From positions 248,001 to 312,000 of the forward strand of contig JALDRC010000003.1 of assembly GCA_031316115.1 (NCBI GenBank): a stretch of 64,000 bases of DNA. The letters run 5' to 3'. Positions 1 through 8,024 of this stretch are shown piece after piece. The notes beneath the pieces are model-generated. The model searched no databases and was not told the DNA's origin. It was given only the letters and a program-made list of their open reading frames with translations. The translations under genes and the position numbers were made by a program. Every line of letters starts with the position of its first letter. Position 1 is the first letter of the stretch. This DNA comes from Nitrososphaeraceae archaeon. Lineage in GTDB: Archaea > Thermoproteota > Nitrososphaeria > Nitrososphaerales > Nitrososphaeraceae.

Positions 1-72
1 GGCTTTTGGAACTAACAATTCTGTACAACCTTCTCGTATTCTTTGTAAATAATTAGCAAAAATTGTATTCAT
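1..72 (-). CDS. N-terminus of probable tRNA (guanine-26) dimethyltransferase, cut by window edge
   Basis: An open frame of 24 codons starts with ATG at 70-72 and runs leftward off the window with no stop. The visible peptide contains REGCTELLVPKA. This resembles the opening of archaeal Trm1, which makes m2,2G26 in tRNA and begins with a short EGKxxxxVPK-like motif. The gene is divergent from rnhB across a 113-base AT-rich gap that must hold both promoters. Only 24 residues are visible, so the family call is a motif guess; the reading frame itself is more secure. Confidence 0.45.
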   Translation of the reverse strand, partial: MNTIFANYLQRIREGCTELLVPKA

Positions 73-185
73 TTTGTCTTTGTAATTAGATTTGTTTAAT
101 AATTGTTATACATAATGAATTGTATTGATTTCATTAAATTTTCAATAATTTTAAATTGACATAAAATGAAGAAAAAATTGTTAGT

Positions 186-845
186 ATGCTGATCTGTGGA
201 GTCGATGAAGCTGGAAGAGGTTCTGTTATTGGTCCATTAATCGTAGCTGGTATTATTATAAAAAAATCAAATATTAAGAAATTAACAGAGATAGGTGTAA
301 GGGATTCCAAACTACTTTCTCGAAAAAAGAGAAATATATTATTTTATGAGATTGTAGATATCGTAGAATTTACCTGTATTTACAAAATTGAACCTGGAAT
401 TATCGATAATAACGTATATCTTAAAAATCTAAATAAATTAGAAGGAAAGGTCATGGCTACTATAATCAACCATTTAAGTGCTGATGTTACTTATGTAGAT
501 TCTTGTGATGTAAATATTAATAGATATACTGAATTAATTAGATCGCATCTTAAATCTTCTAATAACAATAGGAGGATCATTGTTATGCATAAAGCAGATA
601 TATTAAATATAGTAGTATCTGCTGCCTCCATAATTGCAAAGGTAATAAGAGACAAAGAAATTGAATTAATTCAAAGAGAATTTGAAAAAATCGGTAGTGG
701 ATATCCTTCAGATAAAAAAACAATGGAATTTATCAAGACGTGTATAATCGATCAAAACAATTGTCCTAGTTTTATAAGAAAGTCTTGGAAACCTGTGAAA
801 AATATATTCAATATAAAACAACAAAAAATCTATGATTTTATTTGA
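186..845 (+). CDS. rnhB: Ribonuclease HII
   Basis: This enzyme removes RNA from RNA/DNA hybrids and single ribonucleotides misincorporated in DNA. The 219-residue length is normal for archaeal RNase HII. The four acidic metal ligands are visible: D7 and E8 in GVDEAGRG, D105 in TYVDSCD and D138 in MHKAD. The SAASIIAKVIRD helix follows. The ATG at 186 places GVDEAGRG directly at the N-terminus, as expected. Its 3' end overlaps the convergent fibrillarin gene by 16 bases. The upstream region is very AT-rich and no clear Shine-Dalgarno is seen. Confidence 0.96.
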   Translation: MLICGVDEAGRGSVIGPLIVAGIIIKKSNIKKLTEIGVRDSKLLSRKKRNILFYEIVDIVEFTCIYKIEPGIIDNNVYLKNLNKLEGKVMATIINHLSADVTYVDSCDVNINRYTELIRSHLKSSNNNRRIIVMHKADILNIVVSAASIIAKVIRDKEIELIQREFEKIGSGYPSDKKTMEFIKTCIIDQNNCPSFIRKSWKPVKNIFNIKQQKIYDFI

Positions 846-1561
846 TTGTATGTGGCTTGGATTAGACCGTGATCTTTATCATAGGGTTCAAGAGTTAATA
901 TTTGTTCGATAGTGAAGCTATTATTTTGAAGTTTCTCCGATTCCTGAATAATTACATTTTTAGGATCTTGTGTTACATCTATACTTCTAGTCTTTATTAC
1001 AAGTAAAATTTTTCCCTGGTCTTTTAAAAATCTATAACAGTTGCTTATTGCAATATCAGTTTGATCAGGTTGCGCGATATCACAATAAACAATATCAACC
1101 TCCCCATAAGTAGAAAAATATAGATTTGGTTTTCGAGCATCTTCTATAATAGGTATAATATTTTCTCTCTTATCTGCTACGTTCTCGAGAAGTTCTCTGG
1201 CTACACGCATGGAAGATTCAACTGCGAAAATCACTCCAGTATTCCCTATAATATCAGAGATATGACTTATAGTTGTACCAGTAGAAGCACCTAGATAAAG
1301 AATTTTTAATCCTTTTTTAATCGGAAAATCTTGTAAACCTTTTAACAATGATGCCGCGAGTTTACTCCTAAACGGATCCCATAATCTATACTCTTCTTTT
1401 TTATATAAGATTAATTTCTCTCCATAAACATTATTTCCTTTAACAAGATTTAATGTAGCTAATTGTTTCTCTCCATTCATATTTATCCAGATATAACCAT
1501 CAAAATCTCTGGCATTATGTTCTTTGTATGTAAGATTATCGTAATTATTATTATCTATCAT
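830..1561 (-). CDS. flpA: Fibrillarin-like rRNA/tRNA 2'-O-methyltransferase
   Basis: This is the SAM-dependent methyltransferase subunit of the archaeal C/D box ribonucleoprotein, which places 2'-O-methyl groups on rRNA and tRNA under guide RNA direction. The 243 residues show an N-terminal beta domain, then a Rossmann fold with the SAM loop GASTGTT at 91-97, the acidic strand end FAVESS, and VDIVYCDIAQPDQTD, all typical of fibrillarin. It lies 61 bases downstream of nop5, its obligate partner, on the same strand, so the two are probably one operon. Confidence 0.96.
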   Translation of the reverse strand: MIDNNNYDNLTYKEHNARDFDGYIWINMNGEKQLATLNLVKGNNVYGEKLILYKKEEYRLWDPFRSKLAASLLKGLQDFPIKKGLKILYLGASTGTTISHISDIIGNTGVIFAVESSMRVARELLENVADKRENIIPIIEDARKPNLYFSTYGEVDIVYCDIAQPDQTDIAISNCYRFLKDQGKILLVIKTRSIDVTQDPKNVIIQESEKLQNNSFTIEQILTLEPYDKDHGLIQATYNQIKS

Positions 1562-1622
1562 TTATGAGAAAGGAAAAAGGTGTTAATCAATATATAGATA
1601 TTGTATTCTCTCCAATGCAAGA

Positions 1623-2948
1623 TTAGTAAGACCTATTTCTTCTAGAAAATCTTTTTTTATGTTTTTTTTCAGCTTTATTCCCAAATTTTCTAGTTTTTCT
1701 TCTTCCGAACCTTCGATCTCCGTCCATAATTTTATTACGAGGATAATCTTTTTGTTTTACGATTTTCTGTTCCATCCTAGGTTCTTTGTATTTCTCTTGG
1801 ATATTGATGATTCTCTTATTTAATTGATCAAACAGATCAGGATCTTTTTCCCCATTTCTAAAAAAATCAATTCTTGCTGCTATTGCAACCTTGGATGCGA
1901 TAGTTCTTGCCATCTTTCCTCTTTGCCACCTTGGTGCAGAATGCAGGATTGGATGTTGAAACAATATACCATGTTTTGGAGGTGCAGCACCTGTCTTTAG
2001 GGATCTAAATAGAGCTTTTTCTGCTCCTAGAATTTGTATGGTACTTGCAGGAAGAGATGCAAGTTTAGATAGGCTTCCTGATTTTGCAATTAACCTTGCA
2101 CCTACAGTAGATGTCAATAATTGTTTTACATTTGGTGCGACTTTTTCCATTGAATCATCTATTAAATTTACTAATATTCGTCTTACTTCGCTTTGAAGGA
2201 TTACCTCATCTGCTAGTTTCTTTAAAATAGACAGGTTTTCTTCCAACAGGTCACCTCCTTTACTCCTCTGAGATGCACTTACAATAATATCGGATTTTTT
2301 TTGTTCTAGTCCAAGTTTTTCGAGTATTTCCGAGCTGATATTTTTTCTGTTACCTGCCATTCTTACTATTTCAGCATACGTTAGTATATTCTGAATAAGA
2401 TTATCAAGCTCAGGAAAATGTAACCCATACCATTCCCTAAGTCTTGAACCGATTGTGTTAATTATTTTGTCTAACTCATCAAGAGAATTGATTGCTTGAA
2501 TGATATGAAGATCTAATTTTTCAGAAATACGTTTTACCTTATTTGAAGATAGATCTATTGCAAATTTACGTAATTGGGAATGAGCATCATAATTACTAGA
2601 AGCAAAGCCTGCTTCGATCAAATAACTAAGCTTATTTTTAGAAATTTCATGTAGTTTTTCTTGAGGCATCAAATAACTTTGGATATTATTATTCCTCAGA
2701 TATGAAATCACTCCGACTTCATTACAAAATACAGAATCATATTCTCGTAATTTGTCAGATAGGGATGATATCTCACTATAATCTCCATTAGCAATGGATA
2801 AATAAGATGAAACAGGGTGGATGAATTTTTTGGAAAATAAAAACCGTTTGTTAAATTTTTTTATTTCTTTCCCATTATCTATATTTACTTCATCTTTTAT
2901 GATCAATGATCCTAATTCGGTTATGATAAGAGTACAATTTTTATCCAT
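1623..2948 (-). CDS. nop5: Nop5/Nop56/58-like C/D box RNP scaffold protein
   Basis: Nop5 bridges fibrillarin and L7Ae on C/D box guide RNAs. The 441-residue protein has a variable N-terminal domain, a long central coiled-coil region (about 130-250), and the Nop domain with GAEKALFRSLKTG and PKHGILFQHPIL near 310-335. The C-terminal 60 residues are a Lys/Arg-rich tail, as in eukaryotic Nop56/58. The start MDKNCTLIITELGS gives a normal N-domain. It is followed by flpA on the same strand. I see no C/D guide RNA in the adjacent gaps. Confidence 0.95.
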   Translation of the reverse strand: MDKNCTLIITELGSLIIKDEVNIDNGKEIKKFNKRFLFSKKFIHPVSSYLSIANGDYSEISSLSDKLREYDSVFCNEVGVISYLRNNNIQSYLMPQEKLHEISKNKLSYLIEAGFASSNYDAHSQLRKFAIDLSSNKVKRISEKLDLHIIQAINSLDELDKIINTIGSRLREWYGLHFPELDNLIQNILTYAEIVRMAGNRKNISSEILEKLGLEQKKSDIIVSASQRSKGGDLLEENLSILKKLADEVILQSEVRRILVNLIDDSMEKVAPNVKQLLTSTVGARLIAKSGSLSKLASLPASTIQILGAEKALFRSLKTGAAPPKHGILFQHPILHSAPRWQRGKMARTIASKVAIAARIDFFRNGEKDPDLFDQLNKRIINIQEKYKEPRMEQKIVKQKDYPRNKIMDGDRRFGRRKTRKFGNKAEKKHKKRFSRRNRSY

Positions 2949-3055
2949 TCCAGAGTTATCAATTACACATTGCTATAAAAAAATATGTCTTGTTGTAATT
3001 TATAATTGATTCAAAATCTTAAGTTATTGATAAATATAAATGCCGCTAATTTGTA

Positions 3056-3517
3056 ATGACATACTTGTTCTTTAGTTTTAGAAAAAAAAAAGTAAATAAA
3101 AATATTCAAACTAATGATAAGGTAAAAAACTTTCATAGACAAGTAAGGCTTACAAAACAGGTTGCTGATGGAATAATAACATATTCAAAGACATGGCATC
3201 CCAATGAAGGCATATTGATATTGCAGGGAAACAGTAAGAAATCAGGTGAGATTTACATAAATGGTTTAGTTTTACCTCCCTTTTCCTCGCATGGACCTTA
3301 CTATTCTGGATTTCCTACTAGCGAGTTACCTCTGGATCTTTCATATATTGGAACAGTACACTCTCATCCTGGAAACTCAAATAGACCGTCATTACAAGAT
3401 CTAAATGATTTTTTCGGTTTAATATCTATCATTATTTGTTTCCCATACGAATACAATACGATAGCAGCATATGATAGAAATGGAAAGAGTATTGAACTAA
3501 TTATCGAAGGTGTTTAA
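3056..3517 (+). CDS. JAMM/MPN+ metalloprotease (Rpn11-like isopeptidase)
   Basis: This is a single MPN+ domain of 153 residues. All JAMM zinc ligands and catalytic residues are present with the correct spacing: E51 (NEGILIL), H102 and H104 in VHSHP, S112 and D115 in PSLQD. Known archaeal JAMM proteins cleave isopeptide bonds of ubiquitin-like SAMP/Urm1 proteins or release them for sulfur transfer. No E1 enzyme or ubiquitin-like gene is nearby, so the substrate is unknown. The first 20 residues are Lys-rich; an internal start is possible. The gene is divergent from nop5 and followed by a small gene of unknown function. Confidence 0.88.
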   Translation: MTYLFFSFRKKKVNKNIQTNDKVKNFHRQVRLTKQVADGIITYSKTWHPNEGILILQGNSKKSGEIYINGLVLPPFSSHGPYYSGFPTSELPLDLSYIGTVHSHPGNSNRPSLQDLNDFFGLISIIICFPYEYNTIAAYDRNGKSIELIIEGV

Positions 3518-3574
3518 ATCTTAATTGAAAAACAAGTTTAAAATGCTAAAAAATTTATGTAATAATTTTACATT

Positions 3575-3904
3575 ATGATAAATATGACTCTTGAGGAACT
3601 ACGTGAGAAGGCGTTCTTTCAAAATACCATAGATGTATGGATAATGTTATGTCATGAAAACAACCAGGTTTCTTATGATGTTAAAAGATATATCAACTTT
3701 ATTGATTATCTCAATAAAAGTGGTATTAAAATGGAAAAATTTCCTTTATGTATAAAGGAATCAGGAGGAATGTTCGAAAGAGGGATGGATAAGGCAAAAT
3801 TTCTTGATTCTCTATCCAAGGTTTATTCAGAAGATGCTTCAGCTTATACTGTAAAGTTGACACCTAGCAATATTGAAATATTCAGAAAATTCTTTTTAAA
3901 CTGA
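3575..3904 (+). CDS. Conserved-looking hypothetical protein, 109 aa
   Basis: I do not recognise the family. The protein is soluble, mixed alpha-helical and mildly charged, with no membrane segment, signal peptide or metal motif. Visible stretches are TLEELREKAFFQNTIDVW at the start and LTPSNIEIFRKFFLN at the end. It lies 57 bases downstream of the JAMM gene on the same strand, with start MINMTLEEL; a second ATG at codon 4 is equally plausible. Co-transcription with the JAMM gene is possible but not shown. Codon use matches its neighbours. Confidence 0.7.
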   Translation: MINMTLEELREKAFFQNTIDVWIMLCHENNQVSYDVKRYINFIDYLNKSGIKMEKFPLCIKESGGMFERGMDKAKFLDSLSKVYSEDASAYTVKLTPSNIEIFRKFFLN

Positions 3905-3952
3905 CTTGAAAGTTTGCAATAACCTCTTTCATCCGATCTAGTTTTGTATGAT

Positions 3953-5152
3953 TTATGGGGTTGTATTCGTAGTTTTAGTATTTATTAATTCAATTAACTC
4001 GGTAGATTTAGATTCTTTTGGATTGAGAGAATGAGCATGTTGTAGAAATTCTTTTGCTTCAATAAGTTTACCTAAATCATAGTAAATTTTCCCCTTATTG
4101 AACCAAGGTTTATCCCATTTTGGTTCCAATGCTATCGCTTTATCAAAGGAAAAAATAGCATCATCAAATTTCCCTTGCTTATACTGAATCCATCCCTTGC
4201 TATTCCAAGGTTTAGCCCACATCGAATCTAATTTGATAGCGTGGTCAAATGCATCAATAGATTCTTGATTCCTTCCCATCTTGAACAGTGTCCATCCCTT
4301 GCTATTCCATGGATTAGCCCAATTTGGATCAAGTGTAATTAACTTATCATAGATATTTAATGCTTCTACATATTTACCTAGCTGATAGAGTGCTTCTCCT
4401 TTATCAAACCAAATATTTATCCAATAAGGTAATGCAGAGATATCTGATTTATTTAATGATTTTAATTGTGAATCTACATCTCCCAACTTTTTCAATGCTA
4501 AATCATAAAACTCTGTCGCTCCTGAGAAATTACCCATTGTAGCCAAGGTATTAGCCTTGTTGATGTATGGAGCAGGCCAGTTTGGATCAAGTGAAATAGC
4601 TTTCTCATAGAAATGAATAGCGTCAGTCAGGTTCTTTTGTTTAAAAAACACATTTCCTTTATCCATCCAAGGAGCTGCCCAGTTTGTATCAATAGAGATT
4701 GTTTTTTCAATTTGTTTTAAAGTATTATTAAAATCTCGTTGTTTATAGAAAGCATATCCCTTACTGAGATATAGAGTTTCCCAGTCCGGATCAGCCGATA
4801 TGCCTTTGTCATAAAATTCAATTGCTTTTGTTGCATTATTAACTATAACTTTGTTTGCAGTATCAAAAAAGGCTTTACTTGCTTTGTTGGTTGTATTGTA
4901 CCTATCTTGGAAATCAGACATGTCATCATAGGAATCAAAAGAAGTAATTTGAGCATGAGATTCATTATTAAGGTAAAAAATTAAAAAGATGGTGAAAAAT
5001 AGAGAGATTATTAAAATCGTAGATCTGATATCATGAAAAATATAAATATTTTTATTAAAATTAATCTGAGAATTGGCCCCAGTATTCGTCATTTTTATAA
5101 ATGAACTAGTGTTATTCATAAACTTTATTTTATAACTGGAAATTATTTTCAT
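3953..5152 (-). CDS. Membrane-anchored TPR-repeat protein
   Basis: The 399-residue protein has a hydrophobic segment near 42-62 (ILIISLFFTIFLIFYL) followed by SHAQ, suggesting a signal peptide or N-terminal anchor with the rest outside the cell. From about residue 105 to the end there are roughly eight tetratricopeptide repeats, many with the unusually regular W-A-x-PW-x-S/D-KG pattern (for example DPNWANPWNSKGW). TPR arrays are protein-protein scaffolds. It follows the ABC permease genes by 27 bases on the same strand, so it may be co-transcribed with them; whether it works with the transporter is unknown. The true start may be one of several internal ATGs, as the 41 residues before the hydrophobic segment are long for a signal peptide. 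Confidence 0.85.
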   Translation of the reverse strand: MKIISSYKIKFMNNTSSFIKMTNTGANSQINFNKNIYIFHDIRSTILIISLFFTIFLIFYLNNESHAQITSFDSYDDMSDFQDRYNTTNKASKAFFDTANKVIVNNATKAIEFYDKGISADPDWETLYLSKGYAFYKQRDFNNTLKQIEKTISIDTNWAAPWMDKGNVFFKQKNLTDAIHFYEKAISLDPNWPAPYINKANTLATMGNFSGATEFYDLALKKLGDVDSQLKSLNKSDISALPYWINIWFDKGEALYQLGKYVEALNIYDKLITLDPNWANPWNSKGWTLFKMGRNQESIDAFDHAIKLDSMWAKPWNSKGWIQYKQGKFDDAIFSFDKAIALEPKWDKPWFNKGKIYYDLGKLIEAKEFLQHAHSLNPKESKSTELIELINTKTTNTTP

Positions 5153-5179
5153 TAAATATCTTAAATCATTTTGAACTTA

Positions 5180-6748
5180 TTATTGTCTTTTTATTTTGGG
5201 ATTGAATATAGATTCAAAAGTGCTCCCTATCAGTACAAATGATAATCCAGTTAATGCTATTAACATTCCAGGAGGTACCAACCACCACCACAACCCACGT
5301 GATGCTGCGGAAGCGATATGTGCTTCATGAAGGATTTGTCCCCATGTAGGAACAGAAGGATCACCAAGGCCTATAAAACTGAGCGACGCTTCAGCTAAAA
5401 TTGCGCCTGGAACTGATATAGCAATACTGGCGAAGGTTAAAGGTAATAATTGTGGTATAATATGTTTGAAAATTATCTTGATATCTGATTGGCCAATCAA
5501 TTTCGCCGCTTCTACATATTGAAGATTCTTGATCTGTAGAGCAAGACTTCTAGAGATTTTAGCAGTTCCCATCCACCCAAAAAATATAAGAAAAAGTACT
5601 ATGATAAAGATATTTCTTCCAACAAATATGGACAATATAATAAGTAGAGGTAAAGTAGGCAAGGAATAGAAAATATCATTAATACGCATTAAACCTTCAT
5701 CAGTTTTTTTTCCTTTATATCCTGAAATTACACCATAGATTAACCCTATGAAAATGGATATACTTGATACAGACAGTCCTATAAAAAGAGCAATAGGAGT
5801 ACCCCATAGCAGACCAATAGCAAGGTCCCTCCTCATTTCATCAGTACCTATCAAACCAAAACGTTTTCCTCCTAGAATAAGCTTTGATTCTAAAACATTT
5901 TGTTTAGTATCGAAAATATAAAATCTCACATTAAAGATATAATCTCCTTTTAGAATCGAATTTGTAGTTGTATCTGAAAAGAGAACTACTTGTGGTCTCT
6001 TTGGATCTTGCTCATAATTAAACAGATCCAAATAATTCATTAATTTTTGATGAATATGATTGTCAGTTGAAAATAATCGTCCAGATATAGTGTTATTATT
6101 TGAGCCTGTAATTGAGGATCTTATTGAGTCAAAATATATTTCAAATTTGTTTTTATCAGGCCTGATAATTTCTAGTTCAATTGCAGCAGGTATTTCACTT
6201 TTTGACAGCAAATAGGTAATCATAAAATCTGTAGGAGACTGATCAGAATCAAAATGGATTTCGTATGAATGGGTTATTATTTTAACACCATTTTCATATG
6301 TTTCTGATACCTGCTTCTTAGTTTTTCCTTCTTCATGTGTATTGGTGTCTATAAATGAAGATGATGATATAGTAAAAATCATATGCTCAGGAATTTTTTC
6401 TCCGAATAATCCCATACCACTCCAAAATGGAGCTGCAGTCCTTGGATTATCAATCCAGAAATTTGGATTATTCCATTCCTTAAATGAATCAAATGGTATC
6501 GCCATTATTGCGTAAATAGTAAGTGAAATGAGGAAAAATAGAATGATAAATCCAACAATTCCAGTTTTGTGATATCGAAACTCTGACATAACATTAAAAA
6601 ATTTAGTATCATTCACTCGTCCCCATATAGTTTCAGATTTTGTTTGATTAGTATTTGTTTCTTTAAAAGAGTGTATATTTTTTTTACCTGTCAGGTCATT
6701 ATCGATTTCTTCATTATCAATTAGATTATTTTTGTCTTCATCAACCAT
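5180..6748 (-). CDS. ABC transporter permease, DppC/OppC family, with large extracellular insert
   Basis: The C-terminal half (about 300-522) is a standard peptide/nickel-type permease: DEMRRDLAIGLLWGTPIAL, the EAA loop region AAKLIGQSDIKIIFKHIIPQ, and LSFIGLGDPSVPTWGQILHEA. TM1 is at about 60-82. Between TM1 and the core lies an insert of roughly 200 residues, polar and Ser/Thr/Asp-rich, predicted to lie outside. Typical DppC proteins are about 300 residues, so 522 is unusual. Its start overlaps the dppB-like gene by 8 bases, indicating translational coupling. No ATPase or solute-binding gene is present nearby. Confidence 0.93.
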   Translation of the reverse strand: MVDEDKNNLIDNEEIDNDLTGKKNIHSFKETNTNQTKSETIWGRVNDTKFFNVMSEFRYHKTGIVGFIILFFLISLTIYAIMAIPFDSFKEWNNPNFWIDNPRTAAPFWSGMGLFGEKIPEHMIFTISSSSFIDTNTHEEGKTKKQVSETYENGVKIITHSYEIHFDSDQSPTDFMITYLLSKSEIPAAIELEIIRPDKNKFEIYFDSIRSSITGSNNNTISGRLFSTDNHIHQKLMNYLDLFNYEQDPKRPQVVLFSDTTTNSILKGDYIFNVRFYIFDTKQNVLESKLILGGKRFGLIGTDEMRRDLAIGLLWGTPIALFIGLSVSSISIFIGLIYGVISGYKGKKTDEGLMRINDIFYSLPTLPLLIILSIFVGRNIFIIVLFLIFFGWMGTAKISRSLALQIKNLQYVEAAKLIGQSDIKIIFKHIIPQLLPLTFASIAISVPGAILAEASLSFIGLGDPSVPTWGQILHEAHIASAASRGLWWWLVPPGMLIALTGLSFVLIGSTFESIFNPKIKRQ

Positions 6749-7787
6749 TTAGATTGACCCTCGGATCAAAATATGAGTAAATAATGTCTACAAAAAAGAT
6801 GGTTAAAAGAAAAATAAGTGATGAAATATAAGTCAATCCAATTATTATTGGAACATCCATTAATCCTATAGCATCGAAATATAATTTACCCATCCCTGGC
6901 CAATCAAAGACTGCTTCAACAGTAAAAGCTCCGCCAAATGAACTTGCAAGACCAAGTGCTATTATAGTGATTATAGGAGGTGCTGCATTTTTTAATGCAT
7001 GAGAATAGATGATCTTTTTCTTTGGAATTCCAATGGCGAATTTTGCTCGGATAAAATCTTCACTAAGAATTCCAGAGACTATGTGTCTTACTATAAATGC
7101 TAATGAACCGAAACCTAATACGACCATAGTAATTAATGGTAATAACATATGATACAATAAATCTAAGGGATATGATGGACTACTTGGTGGAGTAACAGGT
7201 GTAGAGCGTGCTGGGAATATATTAAGGGAGAAAGCAAATATAAATATCATGATCATTCCGAACCACCAGACAGGAATACTATTACTAAATACTGCGAATA
7301 TTGAATTTACCTGATCTATTCTAGATCTTGCCTTATCAGCCAAATAGGCACCCAGATAAATTCCTATCGCAGCTATTATTATGGTGGTAGTAGTAAATAA
7401 CAAAAGAGTTTTTGGAATTCGTTCTATAATAATATCTTTTACATATGAAGATCCTGTATCAGCTACAAAAAAGTTTGACTTTCCTAGATCTAACAACATT
7501 ACTTTAAAAAGTGTATTGAAAAATCTATTTGGAGAATACCAGGGTTCATCAAGACCTAGAGTTTTTATCTGTAACTGGATTTGGTTGTCAATATATTTCT
7601 GCCGTTCTCCTAAATCATTGAATCTGATTTTTTGATTATTTACAGTATCAATAACATTAAATTTTACAGATTCCTTAATAATATCATCCATACTTGGTCC
7701 TAATAGAGAAATTGTCAGGACAAGTATAGAGAACAAAACTATCACCACATTTATGATTCTTTTAAATAAAAAAAAGAATCCGGCCAT
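6741..7787 (-). CDS. ABC transporter permease, DppB/OppB family
   Basis: This is the partner permease of a peptide/opine/nickel-type importer, 348 residues, with about six membrane helices: one at the N-terminus, then a periplasmic region (about 30-115), then five. Family signatures are SIPVWWFGMIMIF, the EAA loop FIRAKFAIGIPKKKIIYSHALKNA, and VEAVFDWPGMGKLYFDAI. The start MAGFFFLFKRIINVV matches the family. A TATA-like element sits about 29 bases upstream of the ATG, suggesting a leaderless transcript. Substrate cannot be read from the sequence; the genes for the binding protein and ATPases must be elsewhere. Confidence 0.94.
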   Translation of the reverse strand: MAGFFFLFKRIINVVIVLFSILVLTISLLGPSMDDIIKESVKFNVIDTVNNQKIRFNDLGERQKYIDNQIQLQIKTLGLDEPWYSPNRFFNTLFKVMLLDLGKSNFFVADTGSSYVKDIIIERIPKTLLLFTTTTIIIAAIGIYLGAYLADKARSRIDQVNSIFAVFSNSIPVWWFGMIMIFIFAFSLNIFPARSTPVTPPSSPSYPLDLLYHMLLPLITMVVLGFGSLAFIVRHIVSGILSEDFIRAKFAIGIPKKKIIYSHALKNAAPPIITIIALGLASSFGGAFTVEAVFDWPGMGKLYFDAIGLMDVPIIIGLTYISSLIFLLTIFFVDIIYSYFDPRVNLNG

Positions 7788-7811
7788 TAATACCAGAGGT
7801 AAAAACTATAT

Positions 7812-7821
7812 GATATATTAA
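7812..7821 (-). promoter_or_regulatory. TATA-box candidate for the ABC permease operon
   Basis: On the minus strand the sequence TTAATATATC is centred about 29 bases upstream of the dppB-like ATG at 7787. That is the spacing expected for an archaeal TATA box in front of a leaderless transcript starting at or near the ATG. No ribosome binding site is seen. The surrounding sequence is AT-rich, so the match is only suggestive. Confidence 0.4.
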
Positions 7822-8024
7822 TCCTGTTATTCAAAAAAAAATTTGAACTATTCATATCTTGTATGTTAAATAAATTTGATAAACATTTTAATACTATCTA
7901 ACGCAGATTAAAAGTATAATTTTATACAACTTCCGTATACGCAGGATCCAATAAAATTCACCAAATCATAAAAAATAGATCAATAGACTTTGCTTTAAAT
8001 ATAATATAATGTACTGAAATTTTA

